Source of the DNA: Pseudomonas sp. RIT623
GTDB lineage: Bacteria > Pseudomonadota > Gammaproteobacteria > Pseudomonadales > Pseudomonadaceae
DNA: 64,000 nt
Assembly: GCF_004519305.1 (NCBI RefSeq)
Contig: NZ_SOZA01000022.1
Span: 1-64,000, forward strand
Direction of reading: 5' to 3'
Shown here: piece after piece, positions 41,650 to 51,900 of the stretch
Position numbering within the stretch: the first letter of the stretch is position 1
How the letters are laid out: every line of letters begins with the position of its first letter
Position numbers and translations under genes: made by a program
The notes under the pieces: generated by a model
Told to the model about the DNA's origin: nothing
Databases searched by the model: none
What the model saw: the letters and a program-made list of their open reading frames with translations, nothing else

Positions 41650-43872
41650 ATGTACAAGGACCTCAAGTTCCCAATTCTTATAGTCCACCGGGCGATCAAG
41701 GCCGACAGCGTTGCTGGCGAGCGAGTGCGCGGCATCGCCGAGGAACTCGCCCAGGACGGCTTCACCATCCTCGCCGCCGCCGACCAGGCCGAAGCGCGCC
41801 TGGTGGCCGCCACCCACCACGGCCTGGCCTGCATGCTGATCGCCGCCGAGGGCGCCGGCGACAACAGCCGCCTGCTGCAGAACATGGCCGAGCTGATCCG
41901 CCTGGCCCGCCTGCGCGCGCCCAACCTGCCGATCTTCGCCCTTGGTGAGCAGGTCACCCTGGAGAACGCCCCGGCCGAAGCCATGGGCGAGCTCAACCAG
42001 TTGCGCGGCATTCTCTACCTGTTCGAAGACACCGTGCCGTTTCTCGCCCGCCAGGTGGCGCGGGCTGCGCACAACTACCTCGACGGCCTGCTGCCGCCGT
42101 TCTTCAAGGCCCTGGTGCAGCATACCGCGCAGTCCAATTATTCCTGGCATACCCCGGGCCACGGCGGTGGCGTGGCCTATCGCAAGAGCCCGGTAGGGCA
42201 GGCGTTTCACCAGTTTTTCGGCGAGAACACCCTGCGCTCGGACCTTTCGGTGTCGGTGCCGGAGCTGGGTTCTCTGCTCGATCACACCGGCCCCCTGGCC
42301 GCCGCCGAAGCCCGGGCGGCACGCAACTTCGGCGCCGACCACACGTTTTTCGTCATCAACGGCACCTCCACCGCCAACAAGATCGTCTGGCACGCCATGG
42401 TCGGCCGCGACGAGCTGGTGCTGGTGGACCGCAACTGCCACAAGTCGGTGGTGCACGCGATCATCATGACCGGCGCCATTCCGATCTACCTGTGTCCTGA
42501 GCGCAACGAACTGGGCATCATTGGGCCGATCCCGCTCAGCGAGTTCAGCCCGGCATCGATCCAGGCGAAAATCCAGGCCCATCCGTTGGCTCGAGGACGT
42601 ACGGCGAAGATCCGCCTGGCGGTGGTGACCAACTCCACCTACGACGGGTTGTGCTACCACGCCGGGCTGATCAAGCAACTGCTTGGCGCCAGTGTCGAAG
42701 TGCTGCACTTCGATGAGGCCTGGTTCGCCTACGCCGCCTTTCACGAATTCTTCGCCGACCGCTATGCCATGGGCACGGCACGGGCGGCAGGCGACCCACT
42801 GCTGTTCAGCACCCATTCCACCCACAAGCTGCTGGCCGCCTTCAGCCAGGCGTCGATGATTCATGTGCAGGACGGCGCGGCCCGGCAGCTGGATCGCGAC
42901 CGCTTCAACGAAGCATTCATGATGCATATCTCGACTTCGCCGCAGTACAGCATCCTTGCTTCGCTGGATGTGGCTTCGGCAATGATGGAAGGGCCGGCGG
43001 GCCGTTCGCTGCTGCAAGAGATGTTCGACGAGGCCCTGAGCTTTCGCCGCGCCCTGGCCAACCTGCGTGAGCACCTCGCTGGCGATGACTGGTGGTTCAG
43101 TATCTGGCAGCCACCGGCGATGCAAGGCATGGATGCGGCGGATTGGCTGCTGCATCCGGGCGCGCCGTGGCATGGCTTTGCCGAGGTCAGCGACGACTAT
43201 GTACTGCTCGACCCGCTCAAGGTCACCCTGGTGATGCCCGCGCAGGGCGAGCATGGCATCCCGGCGGCGGTGGTCAGCAAGTTTCTCTGGGAGCGTGGGC
43301 TGGTGGTGGAGAAGACCGGGCTGTACAGCTTCCTTGTGCTGTTCTCGATGGGTATCACCAAGGGCAAGTGGAGCACCCTGCTCACCGAACTGTTGGAGTT
43401 CAAGCGCCACTACGACGGCAATACCCCATTGAGCGAAAGCCTGCCCAGTGTGGTGGCGCAGCAGCCAGCGCGCTACCAGGGCCTGGGGTTACGCGACCTG
43501 TGCGCGCAGTTGCACGGTTTTTACCAGGGCAATGCCACGGCCCGGCAGCTCAAGCCTGTGTTCACGGTGCTGCCAGAGGTGGCGATGACCCCGGCCAGGG
43601 CTTACGACCAGATGGTGCGCGGGGAGGTGGAGGCGGTGCCGATCGAGCAACTGCTGGGGCGTGTTTCAGCGGTGATGCTGGTGCCGTATCCACCGGGCAT
43701 TGCGCTGATCATGCCGGGTGAGCGTTTTACCGAGGCAAGCCGGACGATTCTCGACTACCTGGCCTGTGCCCGGGCTTTCGACCAGGGCTTCCCAGGCTTC
43801 GTCGCCGACGTGCACGGCCTGCAACGCGCGGGGCAGTTGTATACGGTGGACTGCGTCAAGGAATGCGAATGA
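41650..43872 (+). CDS. ldcA: Orn/Lys/Arg decarboxylase, LdcA-like
   Basis: 740 residues. The N-terminal receiver-like wing domain is about residues 1-130. The PLP-dependent fold follows, with YSWHTPGHGGGVAYRKSPVG, FFVINGTSTANKIV and the PLP lysine in FSTHSTHKLLAAFSQASM. The C-terminal domain contains GVSAVMLVPYPPGIALIMPG-like sequence. Its place directly after dnaQ matches the P. aeruginosa lysine decarboxylase gene ldcA, which makes cadaverine. Arginine decarboxylation is the alternative for this family. Its 3' end overlaps by 17 bp the convergent small gene at 43856. Confidence 0.85.
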   Translation: MYKDLKFPILIVHRAIKADSVAGERVRGIAEELAQDGFTILAAADQAEARLVAATHHGLACMLIAAEGAGDNSRLLQNMAELIRLARLRAPNLPIFALGEQVTLENAPAEAMGELNQLRGILYLFEDTVPFLARQVARAAHNYLDGLLPPFFKALVQHTAQSNYSWHTPGHGGGVAYRKSPVGQAFHQFFGENTLRSDLSVSVPELGSLLDHTGPLAAAEARAARNFGADHTFFVINGTSTANKIVWHAMVGRDELVLVDRNCHKSVVHAIIMTGAIPIYLCPERNELGIIGPIPLSEFSPASIQAKIQAHPLARGRTAKIRLAVVTNSTYDGLCYHAGLIKQLLGASVEVLHFDEAWFAYAAFHEFFADRYAMGTARAAGDPLLFSTHSTHKLLAAFSQASMIHVQDGAARQLDRDRFNEAFMMHISTSPQYSILASLDVASAMMEGPAGRSLLQEMFDEALSFRRALANLREHLAGDDWWFSIWQPPAMQGMDAADWLLHPGAPWHGFAEVSDDYVLLDPLKVTLVMPAQGEHGIPAAVVSKFLWERGLVVEKTGLYSFLVLFSMGITKGKWSTLLTELLEFKRHYDGNTPLSESLPSVVAQQPARYQGLGLRDLCAQLHGFYQGNATARQLKPVFTVLPEVAMTPARAYDQMVRGEVEAVPIEQLLGRVSAVMLVPYPPGIALIMPGERFTEASRTILDYLACARAFDQGFPGFVADVHGLQRAGQLYTVDCVKECE

Positions 43873-44074
43873 TCTCGACGCCGGTCTGGGCCAGTTCGAA
43901 GCGATCCTCGCCCAGGTGGTTGACACGGTCGCCGATGGCCAGCCGGTAACTGGTGATCGGCGCGCCCAAGGTGCTGCCATCGGCCTGCAGGGTCGACTCC
44001 TGAAACTCATGCACGGGATAGATGCGGCCTTCGGCGTCGCGGGCGTGGAACTGGCCGACCATTACTGCTGCCAT
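43856..44074 (-). CDS. small conserved-looking hypothetical protein
   Basis: 72 residues, convergent with and overlapping the end of the decarboxylase by 17 bp. Compact beta-rich sequence (VGQFHARDAEGRIYPVHEFQ, RLAIGDRVNHLGEDRFELAQ, VEIIRIP). A weak ribosome site AGAGG lies about 11 nt upstream. The sequence looks like a genuine small folded protein, but I cannot name the family and the role is unknown. Confidence 0.6.
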   Translation of the reverse strand: MAAVMVGQFHARDAEGRIYPVHEFQESTLQADGSTLGAPITSYRLAIGDRVNHLGEDRFELAQTGVEIIRIP

Positions 44075-44232
44075 TTAGGTGGAAACCTCTGAAACGTGTA
44101 GGAAATGTCTGTACCCATAGACCAGCGAAACGCCCGGGAAGTTTTCCGCCGGGCGGAAAAAAAACCTGGGGCCGAGGAACGGTCATCTATAACTACTAGG
44201 TCCCAATCCCCCAGTAGAGGTTGCAAAACGCC

Positions 44233-44793
44233 ATGAGCCAGGTCTATTCGGTAGCGGTTGTCGTCGGCAGCCTGCGCAAGGACTCCTACAACCGCAAGGT
44301 GGCCCGCGCGTTGGCCGAGCTGGCGCCGTCCAGCCTGGCCCTGAGGATCGTCGAGATTGGCGACCTGCCGTTGTACAACGAGGATGTCGAGGCCGAGGGC
44401 GCCCCCGAGGCGTGGAAGCGTTTTCGCGACGAGATCCGTCGCAGTGACGCGGTGTTGTTCGTGACCCCGGAATACAACCGTTCGGTGCCGGGCGGGCTGA
44501 AGAACGCCATTGACGTCGGCTCGCGGCCCTATGGCCAGAGCGTTTGGAGCGGCAAGCCGGCGGCGGTGGCCAGCGTCTCGCCGGGGGCGATCGGCGGCTT
44601 TGGCGCCAACCATGCGCTGCGCCAATCGCTGGTGTTTCTCGACATGCCGTGCATGCAAATGCCCGAGGCGTATATCGGCGGGGCCGCGACGCTGTTCGAT
44701 GACAGTGGCAAGCTGAATGACAAGACCCGGCCGTTCCTGCAGGGGTTCATCGACAAGTTTGCCTCGTGGGTGAAGCTGAACCGGGCGGTCTGA
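44233..44793 (+). CDS. NADPH-dependent FMN reductase family protein
   Basis: 186 residues from ATG 44233; a TTG at 44221 nearer to AGAGG is possible. Flavodoxin-like fold: VVVGSLRKDSYNRKVARALA is the FMN phosphate loop, then LFVTPEYNRSVPGGLKNAID and SVSPGAIGGFGANHALRQSL. This is the ChrR/azoreductase-like group that reduces quinones, chromate or azo compounds with NAD(P)H. Single gene, ending at a REP hairpin shared with the convergent phnX. Confidence 0.88.
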   Translation: MSQVYSVAVVVGSLRKDSYNRKVARALAELAPSSLALRIVEIGDLPLYNEDVEAEGAPEAWKRFRDEIRRSDAVLFVTPEYNRSVPGGLKNAIDVGSRPYGQSVWSGKPAAVASVSPGAIGGFGANHALRQSLVFLDMPCMQMPEAYIGGAATLFDDSGKLNDKTRPFLQGFIDKFASWVKLNRAV

Positions 44794-44804
44794 GCCGCCA
44801 GGCA

Positions 44805-44853
44805 TCGCGGGGCAAGTCGCAGCGGCGAACCGCCGCCGCGACTTGCCCCGCGC
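44805..44853. repeat. REP hairpin between convergent genes
   Basis: CGCGGGGCAAGTCGC (44806) and GCGACTTGCCCCGCG (ending 44852) are perfect reverse complements around GCGGCG/CGCCGC. Possible bidirectional terminator between the FMN reductase and phnX. Confidence 0.75.
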
Positions 44854-44871
44854 TGATTCTCGACATCAGGA

Positions 44872-45699
44872 TCAGGCGCCCTGCGGCATCTCCCCCTTGG
44901 CCAGCCGCCGGTTGATATCGGCGATCACCTCGGGTAGCTCGTTGATGGTGTCAATCAGGTAGTGCGGGCGCGACCCTGCAAACATCGCGTGAATACGCTT
45001 GCGCTCGCTCTCCAGCTTTTCCGCGCTCAAGGCGCGGTAACCTTCCCAGGTCAGCCCCAGGGCATTGCCCGAGCACACCAAGGCCACGGTCCACATCCCG
45101 GCACGGCGGCCTTCGAGAATACCCGGCACGGTGTCGTCGACCTTCACGCAGGCCGCCACATCGTCTATCCCCAGGGCAATCACGTTGGCCAGGGCCTGGG
45201 CCGGCCATGGGCGGCCGTTCGGAGTCTCGTCGGTGGCCACCACGTGGTCGGCCACATAACCGTTTCGCGCCGCCAGTTCCACCACCTTGTCCATCACCAC
45301 CTTGGGGTAGCCCGAGCACGAGCCGATCTTCAAGCCGTCCTGGCGCAGCCCGGTCAGGGTCTCCAGGGCGCCGGGGATCAGCGCCGAGTGCAAGGCGATT
45401 TTCTCGATCTGCAGTGGCATGAAGCGTTCATAGATGGCGGTGACGTCGTCGTCGGTCGGCGTGCGGCCGAACACCTGGCGGTAGCGCTCGGCGATTGCCG
45501 GCACGTCGCACAGGGTGCGGATGTGGTCCCACTTGCCCATGCCCATGGGGCCGCGGGCTTCTTCGATGGACACCTGCACGTCGAACTCGGCGAAGGCCTC
45601 GACGAAGATCTGCGTGGGGGCGAATGAGCCGAAGTCGACCACGGTGCCGGCCCAGTCGAGGATGGCGGCTTGTAGCTGGGTGGGGTTGTTGTAGTTCAT
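44872..45699 (-). CDS. phnX: phosphonoacetaldehyde hydrolase
   Basis: 275 residues. HAD superfamily: nucleophile Asp in AILDWAGTVVDFG, the Schiff-base lysine in GPMGMGKWDHIRTL, GSCSGYPKVVMDKVV as motif II, and CVKVDDTVPGI for the acidic motif. It splits phosphonoacetaldehyde into acetaldehyde and phosphate, the second step of 2-aminoethylphosphonate use. It follows phnW on the same strand with a 33 bp gap. Confidence 0.95.
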   Translation of the reverse strand: MNYNNPTQLQAAILDWAGTVVDFGSFAPTQIFVEAFAEFDVQVSIEEARGPMGMGKWDHIRTLCDVPAIAERYRQVFGRTPTDDDVTAIYERFMPLQIEKIALHSALIPGALETLTGLRQDGLKIGSCSGYPKVVMDKVVELAARNGYVADHVVATDETPNGRPWPAQALANVIALGIDDVAACVKVDDTVPGILEGRRAGMWTVALVCSGNALGLTWEGYRALSAEKLESERKRIHAMFAGSRPHYLIDTINELPEVIADINRRLAKGEMPQGA

Positions 45700-45732
45700 G
45701 GGCGCAGTTTCCTTGAATTGGCTAGGCAGGGG

Positions 45733-46839
45733 TCAGATATCCAACACTTCCATTTCCCGCAGCACGTCGGCCACGGCGTCCACGGCGGCTTGCATGCCGG
45801 CGGCGCCGACCACGCCGATGCAGCCGACGCGGAAGGTCTCGACTTGGGTCAGCTTGCCCGGGTAGAGGATGAAGCCCTTGGCCTTGACCCGCTCGTAGAA
45901 GTCCTTGAACTGATAGCGGGGGTCTTTCGGGGCATGGAAGGTGACGATGATCGGTGCCTGGATCGCGGTGGGCAGGAAACTGCGCAGGCCGATCCTGGCC
46001 ATGCCGTCGAGCAAGGTCTTGCAGTTGTCGGCATAACGTTGGTGGCGGGCGGGCAGGCCGCCTTCCTCGTTGTACTGCAGCAATGCTTCGTGCAGGGCGG
46101 CGACCACGTGGGTCGGTGGGGTGAAGCGCCATTGGCCGGTCTTGGCCATGTAGGCGTGCTGGTCGTGCAGGTCCATGGCCAGCGAGTGGGCGTTACCTTC
46201 GGCGGCGGCCAGGGCGGTTTTCTCGGCGAAGACAAAACCCATGCCCGGCACGCCTTCCAGGCACTTGCCGGAGGCGGCGATCAGCGCCTCGAATTGCACC
46301 TCGCGGGCATCGATCGGCAGTGCGCCGAACGAACTCATGGCGTCGATGATCAGGCGCTTGCCATGGGCCTTGATCACCTGGGCAATTGCCGGTAGCGGGT
46401 TGAGGATGCCGGTACTGGTTTCGCAGTGGATCAGCGCGACGTGGGTCACGGTCGGGTCGGCGGCTAGCAGACGCTCGACATCCTCGGCGGTGGTTGGTTG
46501 GTCCTCGGCGGTCTCGAAGGTGCTGTAGGTGCGGCCCAGGACCTTGCAGATCTTCGCCAGGCGCTGGCCGTAGGCGCCGTTGATCAGCACCAGCACCTTG
46601 CCGTCGCGCGGCACCAGGGTGCCGATGGCCGCTTCCACGGCGAAGGTGCCGCTGCCTTGCAGGGGCACGCAGTGATGGCTGGCGGCGCCGTCGACGATTG
46701 CCAGCAATTGCTCGCACAGGCTGGCGGTCAACTGGTTGAAGTCGCGGTCCCAGGAGCCCCAGTCCATGAGCATGGCCTGGCGGGTGCGCAGAGAAGTGGT
46801 CAATGGACCGGGGGTCAGCAGGATCGGGGCGTTGCTCAT
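45733..46839 (-). CDS. phnW: 2-aminoethylphosphonate-pyruvate transaminase
   Basis: 368 residues from ATG 46839, with GAGGAACCACGGA ahead. Class V aminotransferase fold: ILLTPGPLTTS at the start, PLQGSGTFAVEAAIGTLVPR, the IDAMSSFGALPID Asp region, and the PLP lysine in IAASGKCLEGVPGMGFV. It converts 2-aminoethylphosphonate and pyruvate to phosphonoacetaldehyde and alanine. Operon with phnX, divergent from the LysR gene at 46953, which probably controls it. Confidence 0.95.
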   Translation of the reverse strand: MSNAPILLTPGPLTTSLRTRQAMLMDWGSWDRDFNQLTASLCEQLLAIVDGAASHHCVPLQGSGTFAVEAAIGTLVPRDGKVLVLINGAYGQRLAKICKVLGRTYSTFETAEDQPTTAEDVERLLAADPTVTHVALIHCETSTGILNPLPAIAQVIKAHGKRLIIDAMSSFGALPIDAREVQFEALIAASGKCLEGVPGMGFVFAEKTALAAAEGNAHSLAMDLHDQHAYMAKTGQWRFTPPTHVVAALHEALLQYNEEGGLPARHQRYADNCKTLLDGMARIGLRSFLPTAIQAPIIVTFHAPKDPRYQFKDFYERVKAKGFILYPGKLTQVETFRVGCIGVVGAAGMQAAVDAVADVLREMEVLDI

Positions 46840-46952
46840 TCCGTGGTTCCTCACTTGCGGTGGGCTGGAAACTAGTGGGGCTAGGTTGCAATTCGCTGAA
46901 TCATCAATCAAATTGTTTGTAGATATGCCAGCCATAAGCAGGGCCGATAGAT

Positions 46953-47816
46953 ATGAACCTGTTCCAGCTCCGTGCCTTCGATGCCGTTGCCCGCGAGGGC
47001 AGCTTTACCCGCGCCGCCGAGCGCCTGTTCATCAGCCAGCCGGCGGTCACCGGGCACGTCAAGGCACTGGAGGAGCACTACCAGATCACCCTGCTGCGGC
47101 GCACCGCGCGGCGGGTCGAGCTGACCGCGGAGGGCACGCGCCTGGCGGCTATCACCCGGGCGATGTTCAGCCTGGCCGAGGAAGCCCAGGCGATGCTCGA
47201 GGCCAACCGCCAGTTGCTCACCGGGCGCCTGGAGGTCGCCGCCGACGGACCGCACCGGGTCATGCCGATGCTGGCGCAGTTGCGTGAGCGTTACCCTGGT
47301 ATCACCGTCAACCTGCGTTTGGGCAACGCCCAGGAAACCCTTGCCGCACTATTGTCGGAACATGCCGACGTGGCGGTGCTGACCGAGATCGAGCCGCGCA
47401 AGGGCCTGCATTTGCAAAGCCTGTGCGAGTCGCGCCTGTGTGCCTTGCTGCCGGTGGGGCACCCTTGGGCCAGCGCCACTGGCGACTTACCGCTGATGGC
47501 GCTGGACAAGCAGATCATGGTGTTGCGCGAGCCCAGCTCCACTACCCGGCGCACGTTCGACAAGGCCTGCGCCGATGCCTGCGTGCAGCCGCGGGTGCTA
47601 CTGGAGTTGGACAGCCGCGAAGCCGTCACCGAGGCGGTGGCGGCGCAACTGGGCATCGGGGTGGTGTCGTCCACCGAGGTGGCCCATGACCCGCGGGTGG
47701 TAGCGCGCCCCTTGGCTGGGGCCGGCCTGGTCAACCAGCACCTGGTCGGATGCCTGGAGCGACGTCGGGAGCTGCGGCTGATCCAGGCCTTCCTGGGTTT
47801 GGCGACAGGCCTGTGA
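46953..47816 (+). CDS. LysR-family regulator of phosphonate genes
   Basis: 287 residues. The N-terminal HTH is FQLRAFDAVAREGSFTRAAE, RLFISQPAVTGHVKALEEHY; the effector-binding LysR substrate domain is about 90-285 (GRLEVAADGPHRVMPMLAQL). It is divergent from phnWX with 113 bp between starts, the classic LysR arrangement, so it most likely activates phnWX in response to 2-aminoethylphosphonate. That function is inferred from position. The AraC gene follows in the same direction. Confidence 0.88.
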   Translation: MNLFQLRAFDAVAREGSFTRAAERLFISQPAVTGHVKALEEHYQITLLRRTARRVELTAEGTRLAAITRAMFSLAEEAQAMLEANRQLLTGRLEVAADGPHRVMPMLAQLRERYPGITVNLRLGNAQETLAALLSEHADVAVLTEIEPRKGLHLQSLCESRLCALLPVGHPWASATGDLPLMALDKQIMVLREPSSTTRRTFDKACADACVQPRVLLELDSREAVTEAVAAQLGIGVVSSTEVAHDPRVVARPLAGAGLVNQHLVGCLERRRELRLIQAFLGLATGL

Positions 47817-47873
47817 TGGTTGTTTATAAAGGCCCGGCCTAAGATGGCCGGCACTGCAACGACAGGACCATCG

Positions 47874-48896
47874 ATGAGCGAGAAAGACACCATTTCCATG
47901 CAGCTGGTGCGTGAAGCCTTGTTGCAGACCTGCCCGCACGGCGAGCCCGATGCCGGCTTGTTGGCCCGCGCCGGCATTGCCGTCGAGCAGTTGCACCTGC
48001 CCGCGGCGCGGGTCAGCGCCGAGTCCTATGCCCGGCTCTGGCGCTTGCTGGCGCGGCGCTGCAACGACGAGTTCTTCGCCATGGACCCGCGCGGCCTGCG
48101 CGGCGGCAGCCTGGCATTCCTGTGTCGGGCGAGCATGGCCCAGCCAACCCTGGGCGCGGGGCTGGAAACGGCGTTGGCGTTCCTGTCGCTGATGCTCGAC
48201 GACCTGCAGCCTGGCCTGCTGCGCCAGGAGGGGCTGGCCGAGATCGTCATCAATGAGCCGCGCGATGAACCGCGCCGCGCTTTCACATACTTCACCTTCT
48301 GGATGATCGTGCATGGCGTGGCCTGCTGGCTGGCAGGGCGGCGCATCCCGATCCTGGCCATCGACCTGCGCTGCGCCGAGCCGCCGTTCTGCGACGACTA
48401 CCGGGTGATGTTTTCGGAAAACCTGCAGTTCGAGCGCCCGCGCACGCGGATGATCATCGCCGCCGATTGCCTGGACTTGCCGCTGCGTCGCAGTGAGGAA
48501 GAACTGCAGCGTTTTCTCGCCGAGGCGCCGGGTAACATCCTGGTCAAGTACCGCGACCCCGCCAGCCTGGGCCGGCGCATCCGTACCGACCTGCTGCGCC
48601 TGGACCCAGGCAGTTGGCCGGATGCCGATGAGCTGGCGCGCCAGCTATGCCTGTCGCCTTCGACCCTGCGTCGGCGCCTGGCCGAGGAAGGGCAAAATTA
48701 CCAGGGCCTTAAGGATAGCGTGCGGCGGGAGTTGGCAATCGCCTGGCTGAGCCAGGACCACCTGGCCATGGGCGAGATCGCCGAGCGCTTGGGCTTTGCC
48801 GATAGCAGTTCGTTCTACAAGGCCTTTCGCAAGTGGTTCGGCTGTAATCCGGGGCACTACCGCGCGCTGATTCAGGCGCGCGATGGCGGGCGTTGA
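47874..48896 (+). CDS. AraC-family transcriptional regulator
   Basis: 340 residues from ATG 47874; the open frame begins at 47820 without a better site. The N-terminal arabinose-binding-like PF12625 region covers about residues 15-210 (EQLHLPAARVSAESYARLWR, YFTFWMIVHGVACWLAGRRI). The C-terminal AraC double HTH is about 245-335 (LARQLCLSPSTLRRRLAEEG, EIAERLGFADSSSFYKAFRK). Regulators of this type often control fatty-acid or alcohol catabolism, and the acyl-CoA operon at 53471 is its probable target in the ancestral order, with the toxin gene inserted between. Confidence 0.85.
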   Translation: MSEKDTISMQLVREALLQTCPHGEPDAGLLARAGIAVEQLHLPAARVSAESYARLWRLLARRCNDEFFAMDPRGLRGGSLAFLCRASMAQPTLGAGLETALAFLSLMLDDLQPGLLRQEGLAEIVINEPRDEPRRAFTYFTFWMIVHGVACWLAGRRIPILAIDLRCAEPPFCDDYRVMFSENLQFERPRTRMIIAADCLDLPLRRSEEELQRFLAEAPGNILVKYRDPASLGRRIRTDLLRLDPGSWPDADELARQLCLSPSTLRRRLAEEGQNYQGLKDSVRRELAIAWLSQDHLAMGEIAERLGFADSSSFYKAFRKWFGCNPGHYRALIQARDGGR

Positions 48897-48986
48897 AGGT
48901 AGGGTGTCGGCTGGTGGGTTTCCCGCTGATGTGTCACGTCCAAAAGCAGCAGCATGGTGGACCGACCATTGGCCAAGGATCATGCC

Positions 48987-51900
48987 ATGCACCTGTTGGA
49001 CTCCCCGTCCCCGCAAACACCGCCCCCTGAAACGGACAATGCCCTCGATGATTTCATCGGGACACGCTTGCCAGACTGGCTCAAGCGTGCCTCCAGCAAC
49101 CAGATCAGGCGCCTGCGCGAAGCGTTGAGCGCACACCAGGCCAGTCAGGCACGCCTGCGCGGGCGCACCCTCCAACTGCCGCCGTTGCAGCGCTTCGCCA
49201 AACAGCACTTCGCCACGCTGTTGGCCAAACCCTTGCCTGACGGCGTGGCTTTCGAGCAACTCGAGTGGCTGACGGTGCTGCCCGAGTTCACTGATCTCCC
49301 GCTACAGGGCATGCCTGCGTATGGGCCGCGCGAAACGCGCGAAAGCGGTCTGCTGCGGTTGATGCACAACTTCGCGGACGGTACCTCTTTCTACGACGGC
49401 TCTGGGTTGGTAGCGGCGGGCCAGAGCGAGGTGCTGTCCAAGCCCGGCAACGAGCTGGTTCAGGCATGCCGCCAGCTGGACGTGGGCCGCCTGTATCAGC
49501 TCGAACTTGCGCGAACCTACGATGCGGCGACCCAGGAGTTGTTGGCGCAGGACAAACGCTCCGGGCTTCGCCTGGCAACGGAAATGGCCGCCCTCAATGG
49601 CCAGATCAGCGCCGCCGAGCAACTCGCCCTGCGGGAATTGCTCGATACCGAGCAGGTCCATACCCAATACGAGCTCAAGGGGTACCCGGGCTTGATGCAG
49701 ATGCTCGGGCAACCGGTTGCCGATGGCGTGCTGATCCACCTGCGTGACCGTCATGGCGCCGAGCGGGGCGTGCTGGCCTACCTGCCCAGCGATCCTATCC
49801 AGCCGTTGCGGCGCTATGCCTCCAGCGCGGCGATGAACGCGGCGCTGGCCGTCGAGCTGAAAGCGCCAGGCTATCGGGCTCACTTCACGCGGCTGATCAG
49901 CCTCGAACGACGGGCCGAATTCGTCGACACCTTGGCCAAGCGCTTGCAGGATAACGTTGCGGACTTGCAACTGGAGGGCCGGGTGCAAACCGGCGATGTG
50001 TTCCAGGCCATGGCCTCCGAGCAGGTACAACGCTTGCAGGACGATGCCCGGCTGCTCCTGGTGCCCACCGCCAATGCCGATGCGGTGGCCGCCAAGGCAC
50101 GCCGCGATGCCTGGAAAGCGGCCGGCCTGGATCTGCTGAACCTGAGCGGGCTGTTCCTGCCAGCGGTTGGCGCGCTGCTCTTGGCCGGCGTCGTGACGCA
50201 AACCCTGGGCGCGGTATTCGAAGGCGTGTCGGAGTGGTCCCTTGGCCACCAGCACGAGGCGCTGGAGCATCTGCTCGGGGTGGCGGCCACGCTGGTCGCC
50301 ACGGCTGGCACGGTCGCGGCGGTAGCCTTCGTGCGCTGTGCCTATCTGGAGGCCATGGAATGGGTCAGCAGCGATGGCGAAACGCTGCGGCTGTGGCCGA
50401 ACGACCTGGAAGCCTTCGCCGTGTCCCCTGAGCATGTCACGTTGCAGGCCGACGGGCGTTTCAGCGATGGTCAGCGCCATTGGATACGCGTTGGTCAGCG
50501 TCTGCACGAGCTATACCAGGCCGAGCCCAACGGCGTGTACCGTTTGCGCCACCCGTCACGTCCTGGGGCCTACGAGCCTGTGGTGCTGCACAATGGCGAG
50601 CGTTGCTGGCAGCTGTTGTACCACCGTGCGCAGGCCGAGACAGGCGCGGCGCGGATGCTCGATACCTTGTGGCCAGAAGCGCAGTTGCGCAGTGCCGCGC
50701 AGGCGCGCTGGATCATGCGCGCGGCGGATGTCGATGAAGACGCGTTGCGCGGCCTGCTGGTCGAGAACCGGCGCACCCCGATCAACTTGCGCGACACGCT
50801 GGAGCGTTTCGCCGCCGATGCCCGCATCGAGGCCTTCTTCCAGAGTTTGCGGCAGCTACCGGCTAGCGTGAGTGATCAAGCGCTGCTGCGTGAGTGCCTG
50901 GCGCGCCCCGAGGTTGCCGATGCGACGCAGATCCTGGCCAGGCAGTCTGAGTTGCGGGGCGCATTGTTCGAGCATTTGACGCAAGCGCCTGCCGGGGATG
51001 ATGAACTGGTCCAGCTGTTGAGCAAGACGATTGCGAGCCTGCCGGAGGCCCATGCCCAGGCATTGGCCAGCGAACTCAGCGCTTCACAGCGTGAGCAAGC
51101 CTTGGCCCAGGACCGTCTATCCCTGGAGACGCAGACTCGCGCGTTGGCTCTGGCGCGCATGGCCCGTTTCAATCGGGCCATGACAGGTCTGTATGCGCCC
51201 AGCGCCTATACCGATGATACTGGCGTGTTGGCCATGACGTTGCTCGACAAGCTGCAGGTTGCTGGCCTACGGTTGACCTTGGGCAAGGATATCGAGCAGT
51301 CCGTAGCGCTGGCCGCCGTCGGGGCCGAGGACGACAGTGCCGAACACTGGTTGTTGGTGCGCGACCAGGGTGTGTTCAAGGTGTTCGACGACACGGGGGC
51401 ACAGCGCGAGGTGGCGGCGAGCGATGACATTTTCGCGGCATTGGTGGGCGTGCTCGATGCACGCCAGTTGTCGAGCACCCTGCAGCTTGAGGGCGAGCAG
51501 GCCGCGGCACAGTTGCGTGACAAGCTCCTGGCACAGTTGCCCGAGACGCGACAGGGGGTTGCCAGCCTGCTCGGCTGGCCCGGGCAGCACACCTGGTTCA
51601 ATCCCGGGCGGCGCTTGGCTGATGGGCGTGTCGGTTACCCGCTCAGTGGGCGGGGGGCGGGGCGATTGTCGCAGCGAGCGATATTGCGTGATGGTCTGCG
51701 CCAGTATTTCCCTGGGCTCAACGATGCCCAGCTGGAGCTGGAATTGCAGATCAGGTGGCGTCGAGGCGTGCGGGTAGAAGCGGTGCTGGGGGCGCTGGAG
51801 GATGACCTGGCGCAGTTGACCCGGAGCGTCAATGATTGGGTCGGCTTTGCCCTCGATGACGTTTCCCGGCATACCCGCCAGATGTTCGCCGAGCGTCTGC

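Noticed and set aside
40738..43410. 890-codon minus-strand open frame opposite dnaQ and the decarboxylase
   Set aside because: Antisense to two clearly recognised enzymes; composition rich in His/Gln/Arg/Gly typical of shadow frames.
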